DNA of 64,000 bases from Platerodrilus igneus. Taxonomy: Eukaryota > Arthropoda > Insecta > Coleoptera > Lycidae. Below are positions 1 through 11,703 of this stretch, piece after piece (the first letter of the stretch is position 1; each line of letters begins with the position of its first letter). The stretch lies in NCBI GenBank assembly GCA_036346225.1, contig JARFIW010001368.1, positions 186,001 through 250,000 of the forward strand, read 5' to 3'. The position numbers and the translations under genes are program-made. Under the pieces are notes generated by a model. It worked only from the letters and a program-made list of their open reading frames with translations. It had not been told where the DNA came from and did not search any database.

Positions 1-1
1 C

Positions 2-1273
2 AACAGAAATTTTCGACCGAATTGGGAACGACGAGGACAGGAATACAGGAGCAATAGTGCGACTAGGGGACCGACGCCAAGACCTAGTTACACGCGACAG
101 AACAGTTTACCGGAGGTAAACAGGACTGTGACCAGCACGCCGAATAGAGACAGGGACACGGATATTAACACGAGGAGGACGTACGCACAGGTTGTAGAAG
201 GACAACCAGGACCAAGCACTGAAAACAGGATGGGACAGGATTTTAGAACGCGACAGACCACTAGATTTCTGTGTAAATGTATATGAACATCCACGTGAAT
301 TTTTCAAAATTGAGGAGGAAGTAGAGCCAGAAACTGTAGAAAAGTTATGTTTGCCAATTATTAATTTAGAAATTTTGAAAATAATGTAGAAGTATTACTT
401 GATACAGGGGCAGAGGCGAGTTTAATATCGGAGGAATTCGTCAGCAAAATTAGGGATAAGGTTTGTGATAGAATTATGCCTATAAAACGTAGCCATTTAG
501 TAGCTCCAAATAAAAAGAAGTTTGCTGTAGTAAATAGTGTTGTGGTGCTTAGGATAGATATAGGAGGTTTTAGCTGTGAACAGGAGTTTGTAATTGTACC
601 TGGACTGAAGTTTCAGAGCATTTTAGGTGTTGACTGTATGATGAAGTTAGGGGTTTTGATAGATATGGAAAGGAAGGTAGTAAGGATTAAAGATAGGGTA
701 GTGCCATGGAAGGGCAGTTATGAAGTCACAGAGGATGACACGGGGTTTAGTATTAATGTAGTAGAGGTAGAGGATGAAGAAGTTAAACAGATCAACACAA
801 TAAGATGTCCAGAGGATAGGAAAGTAGAGGTTCAAGCTTTAATACAAAAACATGCAGAAGTAGTGGGGGTAGAAGCAGCATATCAGGAGCAGGTGAAGGC
901 GAAATTAAGTAAAGATGGCAAGTTTGTTTTTAATAAAGTAGATTTAAGGGATTCATTCTGGCGGATTCCATTACACAAAAATTCTAGAAGGTACGTAGGG
1001 TTTTCCATAGAGGAAAAAATCGATAATTGTAAAATAGTATCGTTTGGTTTGTCGGCAGAAAGGGAAACAAGAATAAATGAGAAACAGACAAGTGTAGGGA
1101 CTGAAGAAGAAGTAATATTTAAGAGTCAGGATAAGAGGGATGATAAGTTTATTGTATGTGAGATAATAGAGATGTTAAGTATAGATATAGAAGGGGGAGA
1201 GATAGGGATGAAGAGTATTAGGATGGTAAGAAGGAAGACTTGGAGGGTCAAGAAGAGAGTTAGATTTAAGTAG
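2..1273 (+). pseudogene. Ty3/Gypsy-like gag-pol remnant (nucleocapsid tail, protease, partial RT)
   Basis: Degenerate retrotransposon polyprotein. Frame 2 from base 2 to about 285 is an Arg/Asn/Pro-rich stretch like a Gag nucleocapsid tail and ends at a TGA. The frame then moves to frame 3 (about 273-386) and back to frame 2 before the protease. The aspartic protease is clear: the active-site motif DTGA lies at 401-412 and an ILGVD strand follows about 75 residues later. A fragment of reverse transcriptase follows at about 930-1075 (VDLRDSFWRIPL ... FGL), so most of the fingers region between protease and RT is deleted and the YxDD palm motif is absent. The last 65 codons look like purine-rich non-coding DNA read through. 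It cannot encode an active enzyme. LTR-like DNA of the same orientation follows. Family assignment beyond Ty3/Gypsy is inference. Confidence 0.8.
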
Positions 1274-1740
1274 GATAGGGATAGCATAGGTGTATATAGA
1301 AGAGTAGAAGTAAGTGGTTATAGAAAATAAGGCTAAGTATATGATAAATATGGGAGATAATTAGAAATAGGTTTAGGATGAGAATAAAGAGGAAATGTAG
1401 GAAAAAAATAAGATAGGTTAAGTATAGATATTTCATATAAGATTAGTGGAGAGTTAGGAATAAAGTTAGAAATAGGATAGGTATATAGGATTAGGTAGGA
1501 TGAATTAAAGTATAGTGAAGATTAGTTAAAAGTTAGGAATAGGATAGGTATATAGGATGTATATAGGATTAGATGGATGAGTAGGATGAAGTTAGGGATA
1601 ATTTCAGTTTATAGAATTAGGTGAAAGTTAGGAATAGGATAGGGATATAGGATAGGTGTAAATATTTTTTTTTCGATTGGAGACAAAGTAGGTAAGTTAG
1701 ATAGATAAGGGTAGAGAGAGATAGGCAGTTTTTTTTTGTA
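1274..1740 (+). other. purine-rich tract between pol remnant and LTR
   Basis: No gene. The plus strand is strongly purine-rich, with short recurring words such as GGATAGGTATATAGGA and AAAGTTAGGAATAGGATAG (several copies at 1440-1650). It sits where the polypurine tract region of an LTR retrotransposon would be, just before the LTR-like unit, but is much longer than a functional polypurine tract. Confidence 0.5.
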
Positions 1741-2767
1741 ACTTTTTTTGTCTAAATGTTTTATATTTGAATTCAAATAAGTGGGATTATTTGTATTCAA
1801 ATAGGGGGAAAATACTCATATTTAGACCAGGGTAGAAAATTAATGGATTACATCAAATAATTTTAATCACCGTGTATAAGGAAGTTTATTAGATAATACG
1901 CTTTATTAAAAACCCGTGGAGAATAAAAATTCATTCGTTTTATTAAAAATAAGAGATTAAAATTATTTACAAGACGCTTTATATAAAAATAAGCAGTTTT
2001 AAAATGCTCAACGTGTAATTTAATTATTCCAAAGTAAAGAATCAAATGGAAATTGCGTGCAAGATTTATATTAATTGATTCAAGTTTGGGCAACGAGTAT
2101 TAAACGAAATGTACAAATAATAATTGAATATTTAATTAGGATTCACTAAAAATTAAAGGGTATTAATTTTAATTGAAGTTAATTGAACCGTTAGTAACAG
2201 ATAATATCTATAGAAACTTGTAAAAACCCAAGATTATAATACCAGAAAATAAAGCTCTGAGAATTAATATTATGTTGAACACCTGCGTAGTTTAAATGTC
2301 ACATACGGCGAAAAGTTTGCAGATAACAAATAGTTTCAGAGAATCTTGGGGAAAACGTCGCATAATAGTTACGAGAAATGCTAAAGGTGGGTTATTTCAC
2401 ACTCCATGTGGACTAAAATAATCGATAATACAGAATATCACTTTGCATCAATAAGAACAGGTTAGATAGAGACAGATAATATGCGCAAGACCGAGACACA
2501 TATAGTAAAAGGCGTGAGTAGCGCAACGTCATGGGGTTGCGATTGGTTAAAAGTAAAAGGTAAACTTGAGAGGTAAAAATAACAGTTCTGTATAAAATTT
2601 AATCGGTTATTTCCAGACGTTGCGTGCCGTGTTGAAATTTCTGAAATCTAACTGGGGTGAGTACTAAATTCGTAAAAACCGACGCGCGAGCGACAGACTG
2701 GGAACATAAAATGAGGAATTCTTTAGAATTACCCGTTTGAGGACAAAAGCGACGTGCCGGCTTTTTG

Positions 2768-2776
2768 CTATATATA
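2768..2776 (+). promoter_or_regulatory. TATA-like box of LTR unit 1
   Basis: CTATATATA between a GC-richer block (GACGTGCCGG) and a run leading to TCTTAGACTCTTAGAC. The same box is at 5145-5153 in unit 2. Promoter function is inferred from position in an LTR-like unit. Confidence 0.4.
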
Positions 2777-3863
2777 CCGAGATGAATATAAACAAGCCCT
2801 CTTAGACTCTTAGACTTTTGACTATTCGATGCGTTAAAAGCTCTTACATCCGCGACTTGATTGAAGATGTTAAACAGTGCATTTTAGTTTGATAAAATAA
2901 TTTAAAATTTTGCTCGTATATTTTAGTGATTCAAAATAGTTGGTTATTTACGTGCTAACATGAATGTACTTCAGTGCACTTAGATACAAGGTAATAAAAT
3001 TTAGTTTCACTGTACCAATTAGCAAAATTTACAACGACAAATGTATACACAAAAGTAGGCAGTTTTGGCGTATATTGGTGAAAGAAGTATGAAGTTATTT
3101 GCTATTTTTCGGGGGTGTTAATAATTAAATGGTTCAAATACGTGTCTGGATCCACGAAACAAGGGTCAGATATACATAGATGAGTTCCGGAAAAGCCCAG
3201 AAACAACTGGTGATGGAGAAAATTTTAAAAGCGTTGAGAATTAGAAGCCGTAAATATAATCCTGTTGGAATGGTGTGATTAACTAAAAGGACGATGTACA
3301 TTTAAGCTACGAGGACAGTAACCTTCAGGTAAATTATACTATTTTGTTTGACATTTTTGTGTGTGTTGAATAACTTTATAATTGATTTACTTTAAATGGA
3401 CATTAGTGAAATTGTACTAACCATAAAATTTTAAGTTTAAGATGAAATTTGCTTGTTGAAGTAGAAAGGGTATTTAGTTTTGATGTTCGGTAATATGATG
3501 AAAATTTGGGTATGTCTTTGAGCTCAATTAGACGAACCTGGTTAATTAACGTAAAGGGGTGGTAGATGCTCCTTTATACTCAGACTCCGGTCTGCTTATA
3601 TTGTTATATTAATTAGTAGGCATCCAACAAGGACTTTAATTTTGGATGCACATTAAAATGATAATAAAATTAATCTTGAAATTCTTTTAAAACTGAAATT
3701 TATGCTGAGTTTTAATTTTGAAATTTTAATGTATTCTGAATATTGATGTAAATAGAGTTAACGTTGATGTTTTTGGTAGGAATGTGTTGTTTTTTTTTTA
3801 TGAATGAGGAGGTTTATAACATTAGGTGAGCAGCCGAGGCGAAAAGAGGATCACAGCCGTTTA

Positions 3864-4019
3864 TGACGCCCAATCTGTGGGACTAGAATTTTTTTGTTGA
3901 AAGGACCCAGTTCCCGCATTCAAAGGAGGATATCACAGCAAATTTTGGCGCCCAATTCGTGAGGCTCGATTTTAAAATGGAACATAGCAAATATGGCGAC
4001 CACAATCTGTGGGGCTCGA
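3864..4019 (+). promoter_or_regulatory. triple tRNA-Lys primer-binding-site-like array
   Basis: Three tandem copies of a ~65-75-bp motif: CACAGC(A/C)..., then T-G-G/A-C-G-C/A-C-C, then a GTGGGGCTCGAT-like end, at 3864-3886, 3945-3969 and 3993-4019. The consensus resembles the complement of the 3' end of animal tRNA-Lys (TGGCGCCCAACGTGGGGC), the primer of several Gypsy-group elements. One primer-binding site is normal; three in tandem is unusual. The copies differ from each other and none is a perfect match. Confidence 0.55.
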
Positions 4020-4042
4020 TTCTGATACAGAGGTTTCACAGC

Positions 4043-4072
4043 AATATATATATATATATATATATATATATT
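4043..4072. repeat. (TA)n microsatellite between the two LTR units
   Basis: About 14 TA dinucleotides directly after the unit 1 terminal CACAGCAA and directly before the start of unit 2. The same CACAGCAA-(TA)n junction recurs near 6300 (short), 8290-8322 (inverted, CATAGCAA) and 10293-10332. Confidence 0.95.
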
Positions 4073-6307
4073 ACTCATATTTAGACCAGGGTAGAAAATT
4101 AAATAATCACATCAAATAATTTTAATTTTCGTGTATAAGGAATTTTAATAGATAATACGCTTTATTAAAACACCGTGGAGAATAAAAAAATCATTCGTTT
4201 CAGTAAAAATAAGAGATTTAAAAGCATGTACAAGACGCTTTATATCGAAAGAAACAGTATTAACAAGCTCTACGGGTAATGTAATTATTCCGAGGAAAGA
4301 AACAAATGGAAATTACGTGCAAAATTTATATTAATTAACCCTATTTTAAGTAACCGGTATTGAACAAAACGTACAGATAGTAATTGAATATTTAATTAGG
4401 ATTCACTAAAAATTAAAGGCTATTATTTTTAATTGAAGTTAATTGAATCGTTAGTAACAGATAATATCTATAGAAACTTGTAAAAACCCAATAAAATGCA
4501 AATCCTAGAAGTGTTAGTTAGAAGTAGGATGTTTGAACACACCTGCGTATTTTAAAAAGCAATTTCAGTTTAATTTGTTTAGATAAACATGTCGATTCTA
4601 AGGATATTGGAAACGGTCAGATGCTTTAGCACGAAATACAAAACCGGGTTTATTTAAAAAGCTCATTCGGCGAAAATTTTGCAGATAATTAATGTTTACA
4701 AAGAATCTTGGAGAAACCGGGTCTTAATATTCACGAGAAGGTGCGATACGGGGTTATTTAACCCAGATAACAGTCCACATGGACTAAAATATAATCGATA
4801 ATAAAGAATATCAATTTGCACCAATAAGAACAGGTTAGATAGAGACAGATAATATGCGCAAGACAAAGACCCATATAGTAAAAGGCGGGATTTAAGCAAC
4901 GTCACGAGGGTCACAATTGGTTGAAAATAGGATGCAAATATCAGAGGTAGAAACAACAATTTCTGTACAAAATTAATTAGTTTTTCTCGGACATGCTTGC
5001 GTGCCGTGTGTTGAAATTTCTGAGATTTAAATGGGACGAGTGAAAATTCGTAAAATCGACGCGCGAGCGACAGACTGGGAACATAGAATGAGGAATTCTT
5101 TAGAATTACCCGTTTTGAGGACAAAAGCGACGTGCCGGCTTTTGCTATATATACCGAGATGAAAATAAACAAGCCCTCTTAGACTTTTGACTATTCGATG
5201 CGTTAAAAGCTCTTACATCCGCGACTTGATTGAAGATGTTAAACAGTGCATTTTAGTTTGATAAAATAATTTAAAATTTTGCTCGTATATTTTAGTGATT
5301 CAAAATAGTTGGTTATTTACGTGCTAACATGAATGTACTTCAGTGCACTTAGATACAAGGTAATAAAATTTAGTTTCACTGTACCAATTAGCAAAATTTA
5401 CAACGACAAATGTATAAACAAAAGTAGGCAGTTTTGGCGTATATTGGTGAAAGAAGTATGAAGTTATTTGCTATTTTTCGGGGTGTTAATAATTAAATGG
5501 TTCAAATACGTGTCTGGATCCACGAAACAAGGGTCAGATATACATAGATGAGTTCCGGAAAAGCCCAGAAACAACTTTAAATAAATGGTGATGGAGAAAA
5601 TTTTAAAAGCGTTGAGAATTAGAAGCGGTAAATATAATCCTGTTGGAATGGTGTGATTAACTAAAGGGACGATGTACTTTGAAGCTACGAGGACAGTAAC
5701 CTTCAGGTAAATTATACTATTTTGTTTGACATTTTGTGTGTGTTGAATAACTTTATAATTGATTTACTTTAAATGGACATTAGTGAAATTGTACTAACCA
5801 TAAAATTTTAATTTTAAGATGAAATTTGCTTGTTGAAGTAGAAAGGGTATTTAGTTTTGATGTTCGGTAATATGATGAAAATTTGGGTATGTCTTTGAGC
5901 TCAATTAGACGAACCTGGTTAATTAACGTAAAGGGTGGTAGATGCTCCTTTATACTCAGACTCCGGTCTGCTTATATTGTTATATTAATTAGTAGGCATC
6001 CAACAAGGACTTTAATTTTGGATGCACATTAAAATGATAATAAAATTAATCTTGAAATTCTTTTTAAAACTGAAATTTATGCTGAGTTTTAATTTTGAAA
6101 TTTTAATGTATTCTGAATATTGATGTAAATAGAGTTAACGTTGATGTTTTTGGTAGGAATGTGTTTTTTTTTTTATGAATGAGGAGGTTTATAACATTAG
6201 GTGAGCAGCCGAGGCGAAAAGAGGATCACAGCCGCCCAATCTGTGGGACTAGAATTTTTTTGTTGAAAGGACCCAGTTCCCGCATTCAAAGGAGTATATC
6301 ACAGCAA
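4072..6307 (+). repeat. LTR-plus-leader unit 2 (direct repeat of 1813-4044)
   Basis: Second direct copy of the ~2.2-kb LTR-like unit. It carries an insertion relative to unit 1 around 4500-4660 and has lost the second and third primer-binding-site-like motifs, running from the first one (about 6230) straight to the terminal CACAGCAA at 6300-6307. TATA-like box at 5145-5153. The last ~1.2 kb is nearly identical to unit 1, which suggests recent duplication or conversion of that part. No genes; the open frame on the minus strand at 4696-5172 is not conserved in unit 1. Confidence 0.7.
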
Positions 6308-8289
6308 TATATATTGCCGTGGATTGCTCCCAGGATATCTCAGTAGATTCGAAAATTAATTTATTTTCATTTTTACTAAATCGAAAATTGCACACAGTAG
6401 AAGAATTTAATAAAAAAAAAATCTCTTATCTAGATTCCTCTCTTCATCACTTTGATTCTTCTTCAGTTCCCAGGCTAGCTCAGTTGGGCCTCCTCTTGGA
6501 TACCTAGATTCACTATTATACTCTGTATCGTTCACGCACACTCTCAATAAAAACACAAAATAATACAACCATCATACAATATTTATTTACCACTATTTAC
6601 AAATAAAATTCAAGATTATCCACTTTTTAGAGATCAAGTTACACCTCCATAAATCCTATTTTTGTACTGTCCTGGATTTTAATTTAAAATATCAAACACA
6701 TTGAATATACCTGGAGTAAATGGGCCCTGAATAATATCTTATGTTCTTTCTTTATTTATAATTTATTTTAAATTTGTATACTCTGAAGTATGGTGAGCTC
6801 ATGATAACCCAGTTAATTATGAATAATGTATGCTTTTGTACTTCGCATACTCTTACAACAAACAAAGAAAACAAACCCATGTACTCGTAACAATAAAATT
6901 TTTAACATTCCTGATGGAACGTTAATAAGCTTTATCTACACCTTTAGATTTCTATTTAAATACCATAATAAAGTTAGTTATACGTATTATTTTCAATACG
7001 CAAAATAATGCACAATACCTTCAAAATTCACTCTCCCACGTCACACAATTTTTATAGTTTCATAGTTTATAACAACAACAATTATAAAGCGTTACCTGGA
7101 ATTTCTTGAAGATCTCTACTCCGTTGACGATGCGGTAAAGTAGTTTCGCTCTGCTCTGCTGGCTGCTTCTAGCTCTTTGTAGAGGAACACCATTTAGGTT
7201 GTGCTGTTTGCTCTGCTTTCACGGTGCATCCGAATCCAACTCCAAATTAATTACACTTCTTTCATACTTGCATACTTCAGTTTAATTTAATTTAAATTTA
7301 CGTTACTTCACGTCACTTCACGAGCTTGTTTAAGATAAATGTTGCACCTCAAATTAAAATTTAGACTCGCCACTTATTCGCGTATCAAATTATGATGCCA
7401 ACACTGTACTATTTAATTTTAAAATATGTATATTTACAAACTCGTATTCTGCAGCGGTGATATTACTAAGCGATCGAAGTTAAAAGAGAGAGCAATGCTA
7501 ACTCTCTTCGAGTATTTATACGATTCCGACTGCCACCTCTAGGCCGCTCTTCCCGTGAAAAATCTAATTTAAAATAACACTTCTTCAAATTTTGTTTCAA
7601 CCGTTTTCTAAATCTCCAAAATTTAGCGCGTCGTTACGATATTTTCCGAAAAATTAATATTCAATATCCCCGTGTTTGTCTGTTGTACAACTAACGATAT
7701 CGACCAATAATATATCCATTGACGTTTTAAAAATCTCGCCTATCTTACCGCTGTCCCTTTCTTATGCATATTATATGTTTCCTTCTAACCTTGTTTGAGC
7801 GGTAGAGAATCGATATTACGGTCCGCGTTCTTTTTACTCCATGTGGACTTGTATACGTGCTTTTTGACTGTCGTTTAACCAATATTCTTTGAAACTTGCT
7901 TGTTATCTATAAAAATAAGGTGAACCTGACATTTCAAAAACATGTAGGTGTTCAATTAACCGACGTTTTAACACAACATTTCTACGAGTTGGTTTTTCAA
8001 GGTATTTTATATTCAACGGCTGTTTATGTGTTGGCAAAGCGTTTTACCTCGGTATTATCGATTTTTCATGCTTTTATGCGTATTAATTGCATTGGCTTCT
8101 ACAATTTATTTTCTTTGCGAACCTACTAAACTTTAATCATTATTTGTAAAATTTTGTTAATACTTGTTACTTTAAAATGAACTAACTGGAATAAATTTCG
8201 CGCGTAAATTCTGGTTGTTTCCTCTATACAGGGTGTTTGAAATTGCCTTGTTTATACGTAGATTTAGCCCTTTAAATAAAACCACTACA
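6308..8289 (-). repeat. diverged inverted LTR-like unit
   Basis: No gene. Read on the minus strand, it keeps the order of landmarks of units 1 and 2: the (TA)n junction, then GTCCACATGG (complement at 7839-7849), an AGAAGG...ATAATATGC block, and a TATAAATA box at 7513-7520. Overall similarity is low, so it is placed as a distant, inverted relative of the same long-LTR family. The boundaries are approximate. Bases 6308-7000 show no similarity that I can support. Confidence 0.4.
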
Positions 8290-8332
8290 ATATACATATA
8301 TATATATATATATTGCTATGTACTAGTGGAAT

Positions 8333-8416
8333 TATCGAGCCCCGACGTTGGGCTGTCATATTAATTATTGCTATGCTCCTTTATTTTATTCGCGCTCCAT
8401 CGTTTAGGCGACCATA
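8333..8416 (-). promoter_or_regulatory. inverted tRNA-Lys primer-binding-site-like repeats
   Basis: Minus-strand counterpart of the array at 3864-4019. 8333-8358 reads on the plus strand like the 3' end of tRNA-Lys (CGAGCCCCGACGTTGGGC). A weaker copy is at 8391-8416. Each is followed on the minus strand by CATAGCAA, the last one running into (TA)n at 8290-8322. It is not a tRNA gene because only the T-arm/acceptor 3' part is present. Confidence 0.5.
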
Positions 8417-10292
8417 TAAATATTGCTATGAACTCCCTCCAGGAACTTAACTGGATTTTATCTTGAACCAACCTTGTCGACCAATAACAAAATTTGATAT
8501 GTTACCGCCTTACTCGTTATCAATTTCGTATTCAACTTATAGCTCCTCCTTGATTGTTTAAATTATCAAATCACTCCTATTAACTTTATCTTATGACCTC
8601 GGCTAGCATTTATTTGGAATTACAAAATTTAGTTAATTCGATTCTATATAATGAAACAAATATTATGTACAGTTTTTGTAAATTATTTAAAATACACTTT
8701 TCAATTAATTAATGTTGTAAATCTCATTTATCAAAATCATATACTTTTTAATCAAACCCAAAGTCACCAAAAAAAAAACCTATTATCTTTATAAAAAAAG
8801 AAGTGTGGAACGTTCAAAACCTCTTATCATATCACGCACTTTATACGTATGCAAGTCTTCTGTGTTGTTGAATTTTTCACATTTATTTATATTAAGCAAA
8901 TTCAATATTCAAATAAAAAGATATAAAAAAATAATGTCTTATAACTAAAAATCTAACCTGGTCTATTTTCTTCGCATTAACGCATCCATAATCAGCTAAT
9001 ATTTATTTGCCATGCATTAAGCCATCCATTTGAATAAAAATTATTATTCCCCAATTCAGGATTATTACATGCCCATTCGAAATATTGTCTATCCACACGC
9101 TTGAACCATTGCATTTAAATTGTTGCCATCACCCTTTGGACTACCATTATTAACTTATATTTATGCACCCCAATTTATATTCATCTCTTTCAGACTTATT
9201 ACTTCTGATCAATTTCCCCAAACTTAGAAGTGGATTATCATCCTCCCCAAACTCGAAATTGTATTATTATCCTCCACGGACTCAGACTTGGATTATTCTC
9301 CCCGGCTTCAGATTAGAATTCTTATTATCATTCTCCCCAGACTCGAAATTGTATTATTATCCTCCACGGACTCAGAGCCCTATTATTATTGTGTTTTAGT
9401 TTAAAATAAAATTCCCCAAAATCTACTTACGTTTAATCGGCAATCATAATTTTCATCTTCGCACTTATACAATTTTTCACTTTGAATTATTATTACGTAT
9501 CACTTTATTTTATAGTGGCACACCTCGGCCTTTGTTGAGTTGAAAACTGAGTTCGTTATCACTGTACCTGTTAATATATCATTGATCTCCTACTCCGTCA
9601 GTGGGTATGGTCTACAAACTCGTCGCTCATTTTAACCAATCAAATCTTTGCATTTAAAGTAGTTTCTGATGTAATTTTCTATACTTTCAAATAATTGTGA
9701 CCTGCTCGCAGCTGTCTTGTTATCAAACATGCGGTGTTTTGACGAATCTAATCGCTTTTCCATAAACAACTGATGCAATTCGACTTTAATTTTCCTATCT
9801 GCATGTTATTTACGCAATTTTTAATCTCCTTTCTTATTAAAAATGGTTAACTATTTGGTACGCATTTACACTGTGCTTCCTGAAGCTCTATTTCTTATCT
9901 CCGTATTAACCTAATTGTTTGGAACTCTTTTGAATGCGTGTTTAATTACACTTTATTATGTTTACTTACCAAATACGCGTGTTTCCACTGAAAAATATCA
10001 TTACTTGCTTTACCTAAATTAACTAAAACTTTATCTACATGGTGTTAAATATTTACTATCTACTTAATGCATGTCTTCGTTATTCCTACGCTAACTATGC
10101 GTCTTCCTATGTCTATCTGCGTCGCTTAAAACTATTTATACTTTATATACAGGGTGTTGACTGCTTACTATTTACAAACTATCTCCATTTCTCAATTCTT
10201 TTACTAAATAAATGCAGTTTTCTGCTTTCTATGATGATTTCTCATTTCTAAACGACTTTTACTATAAAGTACACCCTTAAACAACCCCTTAG
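8417..10292. other. non-coding, probable diverged LTR/leader DNA
   Basis: No gene recognised. The minus strand has a TATAAAATA box near 9510-9520, in a context vaguely like the unit 1 promoter. A ~100-bp tandem duplication lies at about 9220-9390 (repeated words CTCGAAATTGTATTATTATC and CCTCCACGGACTCAGA). The segment starts and ends with TTGCTATG/CACAGCAA next to TA repeats, so it could be a separate insertion. Confidence 0.3.
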
Positions 10293-10297
10293 CACAG

Positions 10298-10332
<35 letters not shown>
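10293..10332. repeat. CACAGCAA-(TA)n junction
   Basis: CACAGCAA followed by about 16 TA units. The repeat interrupts the C-terminus of the minus-strand integrase remnant: coding similarity stops exactly at the TA tract. Confidence 0.85.
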
Positions 10333-10337
<5 letters not shown>

Positions 10338-11703
10338 CACCGAGGGATTTTTCACTGACGTCATCCTTAAATTCATATGAATTGTAACCTATTATGGATA
10401 CAACTGTAGCGGGCCTCTTATATAATAAAAGGAATTTTACAATATCCTTCGACTCGTTTGACGCCTGAGGATGAGTTCGCATAAAAACTTGATCCTCAAC
10501 CACAAGTATTTACATTTTATGTGTCAGATTACGATGGCGGTGACCAAACTTTGACAGCAACCGCTAACGAGCAAGTATTACCACTTCCTGCCGTTTCATT
10601 TCCAGAAATTCCTGATCAGGAAACTTAAGAGTTTTGGGCACGACTTCCCAAATGGAGAAAATCTGGTGAGCGATTTATCCCATCGTGAATGGCGCGATTC
10701 AATCACATCTGAACCTCATTCAATACTAGAACCCATCTAGTATGACAATCAAAACATAAACTGCGGAGCAACCGGACAATTTTGCGGTTAGCCCTCACCG
10801 CAAGATTACCTTGAGGGTAGTATCTCGACGTGTGTTTGACCTGGATACCTTCCTCACTGAACTTACTTAACCATAACTTACTCGAAAACTGAGTACCATT
10901 ATTGGACAATATTGATTTTGGCTTTCACATAACAGGAATACATTTTTGTAGGAATCGATTGAGTACGGCTTTTGTTGAAGTCTTCTTCAACGGAAAAAGC
11001 ATCACATGTTTGCTAAATAAATCGACCCAAAATAAAAGTAGACAGACCTTTTCCGTGATCGAGGTAGTGGCCCTATAATGTCAACACTTCAAATTTCATT
11101 AATATTTCGTGGCACAATACTATGCATAGCACCCCACGAATGAACCACTATTTTAGCCTTTTGACATAACTCGCAACTTGCGATGACCTAGCCAATAATA
11201 ACAAAAACAGCTGTTTAAAGCATTTTTCAGGTCCAAAATGATCTTGCTTCTGGTGTACCTGACGAATCAAATCCAACGATTAAAGTGCCGGCACACAAAG
11301 TTTAAATTGCGACTTTTGTACCGAACCCCTTTTGAATAACAAACCCTCATGTAACACAAACCACTTTCCAACCTTAGACTGCTCATCGGTCGACTGCAGT
11401 CCCAACATAACCTTACTGCAAAAGCGATCCGTCAACTGATCTCCATGAAGACATTTAACATTTTGCATAACTGCTTTATATAATTCGGTCTACCGCATAA
11501 CAAATATAGAAACAACAGTGTCATCAGGAGTTTCTATTAACGCTCCTGCCTCCTGAGCGGAAAACACATCAGCTAACGCATTTTCGATACCTTTACAATA
11601 AACAATTTTAAATTGGTACTCTAGCATAAAGAGTACCCAACGCGAGTTACGTTTCAGGCCTTGGGAGCGGTGTTTTTAAAAACTTTTTCCAAAATCTTCG
11701 TAA
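10320..11703 (-). pseudogene. Ty3/Gypsy RNase H-integrase remnant
   Basis: Minus-strand pol fragment in several frames. From right to left: the end of RNase H (WVLFMLEYQFKIVYCKG ... ENALADVFS, about 11560-11650), a tether with LHEGLLFKR (about 11330), a degraded HHCC zinc-binding region ending in SCELCQKAK (about 11160-11190), the integrase core around 10700-10909 (NGTQFSSKLW, then GIQVKHTSRYYPQGN), and a C-terminal domain at about 10320-10503 (TRTHPQ-like, KFLLLYKRP). Frameshifts separate these parts, so it is inactive. The C-terminus runs into the CACAGCAA-(TA)n tract. It could be the pol of the tRNA-Lys-primed family whose LTR-like DNA lies to its left. Confidence 0.75.

Larger units (their letters stand above)
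1813..4044 (+). repeat. LTR-plus-leader unit 1 (direct repeat of 4072-6307)
   Basis: A ~2.2-kb sequence repeated directly at 4072-6307. Both copies open with TACTCATATTTAGACCAGGG and end with CACAGCAA followed by TA repeats. A TATA-like box (CTATATATA, 2768-2776) lies in a GC-richer promoter-like stretch. Near the 3' end there are three tandem motifs resembling a tRNA-Lys primer-binding site. Together with the upstream gag-pol remnant this suggests a very long LTR plus untranslated leader of a Ty3/Gypsy element. From about 2665 to the end the two copies are nearly identical, while 1813-2640 differs from its partner at many positions. No coding sequence is recognised. Confidence 0.7.

Noticed and set aside
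4696..5172. 158-residue minus-strand open frame in LTR unit 2
   Set aside because: Not kept in the homologous unit 1 and lacks recognisable domains.
8333..8358. tRNA-Lys gene
   Set aside because: Only the 3' T-arm/acceptor portion is present; best explained as a complement of a primer-binding site.
8313..10300. DNA transposon with TTGCTATG/CACAGCAA inverted ends
   Set aside because: The ends are only 8 bp with a mismatch, and the same words occur as part of the LTR leader repeats; no transposase.
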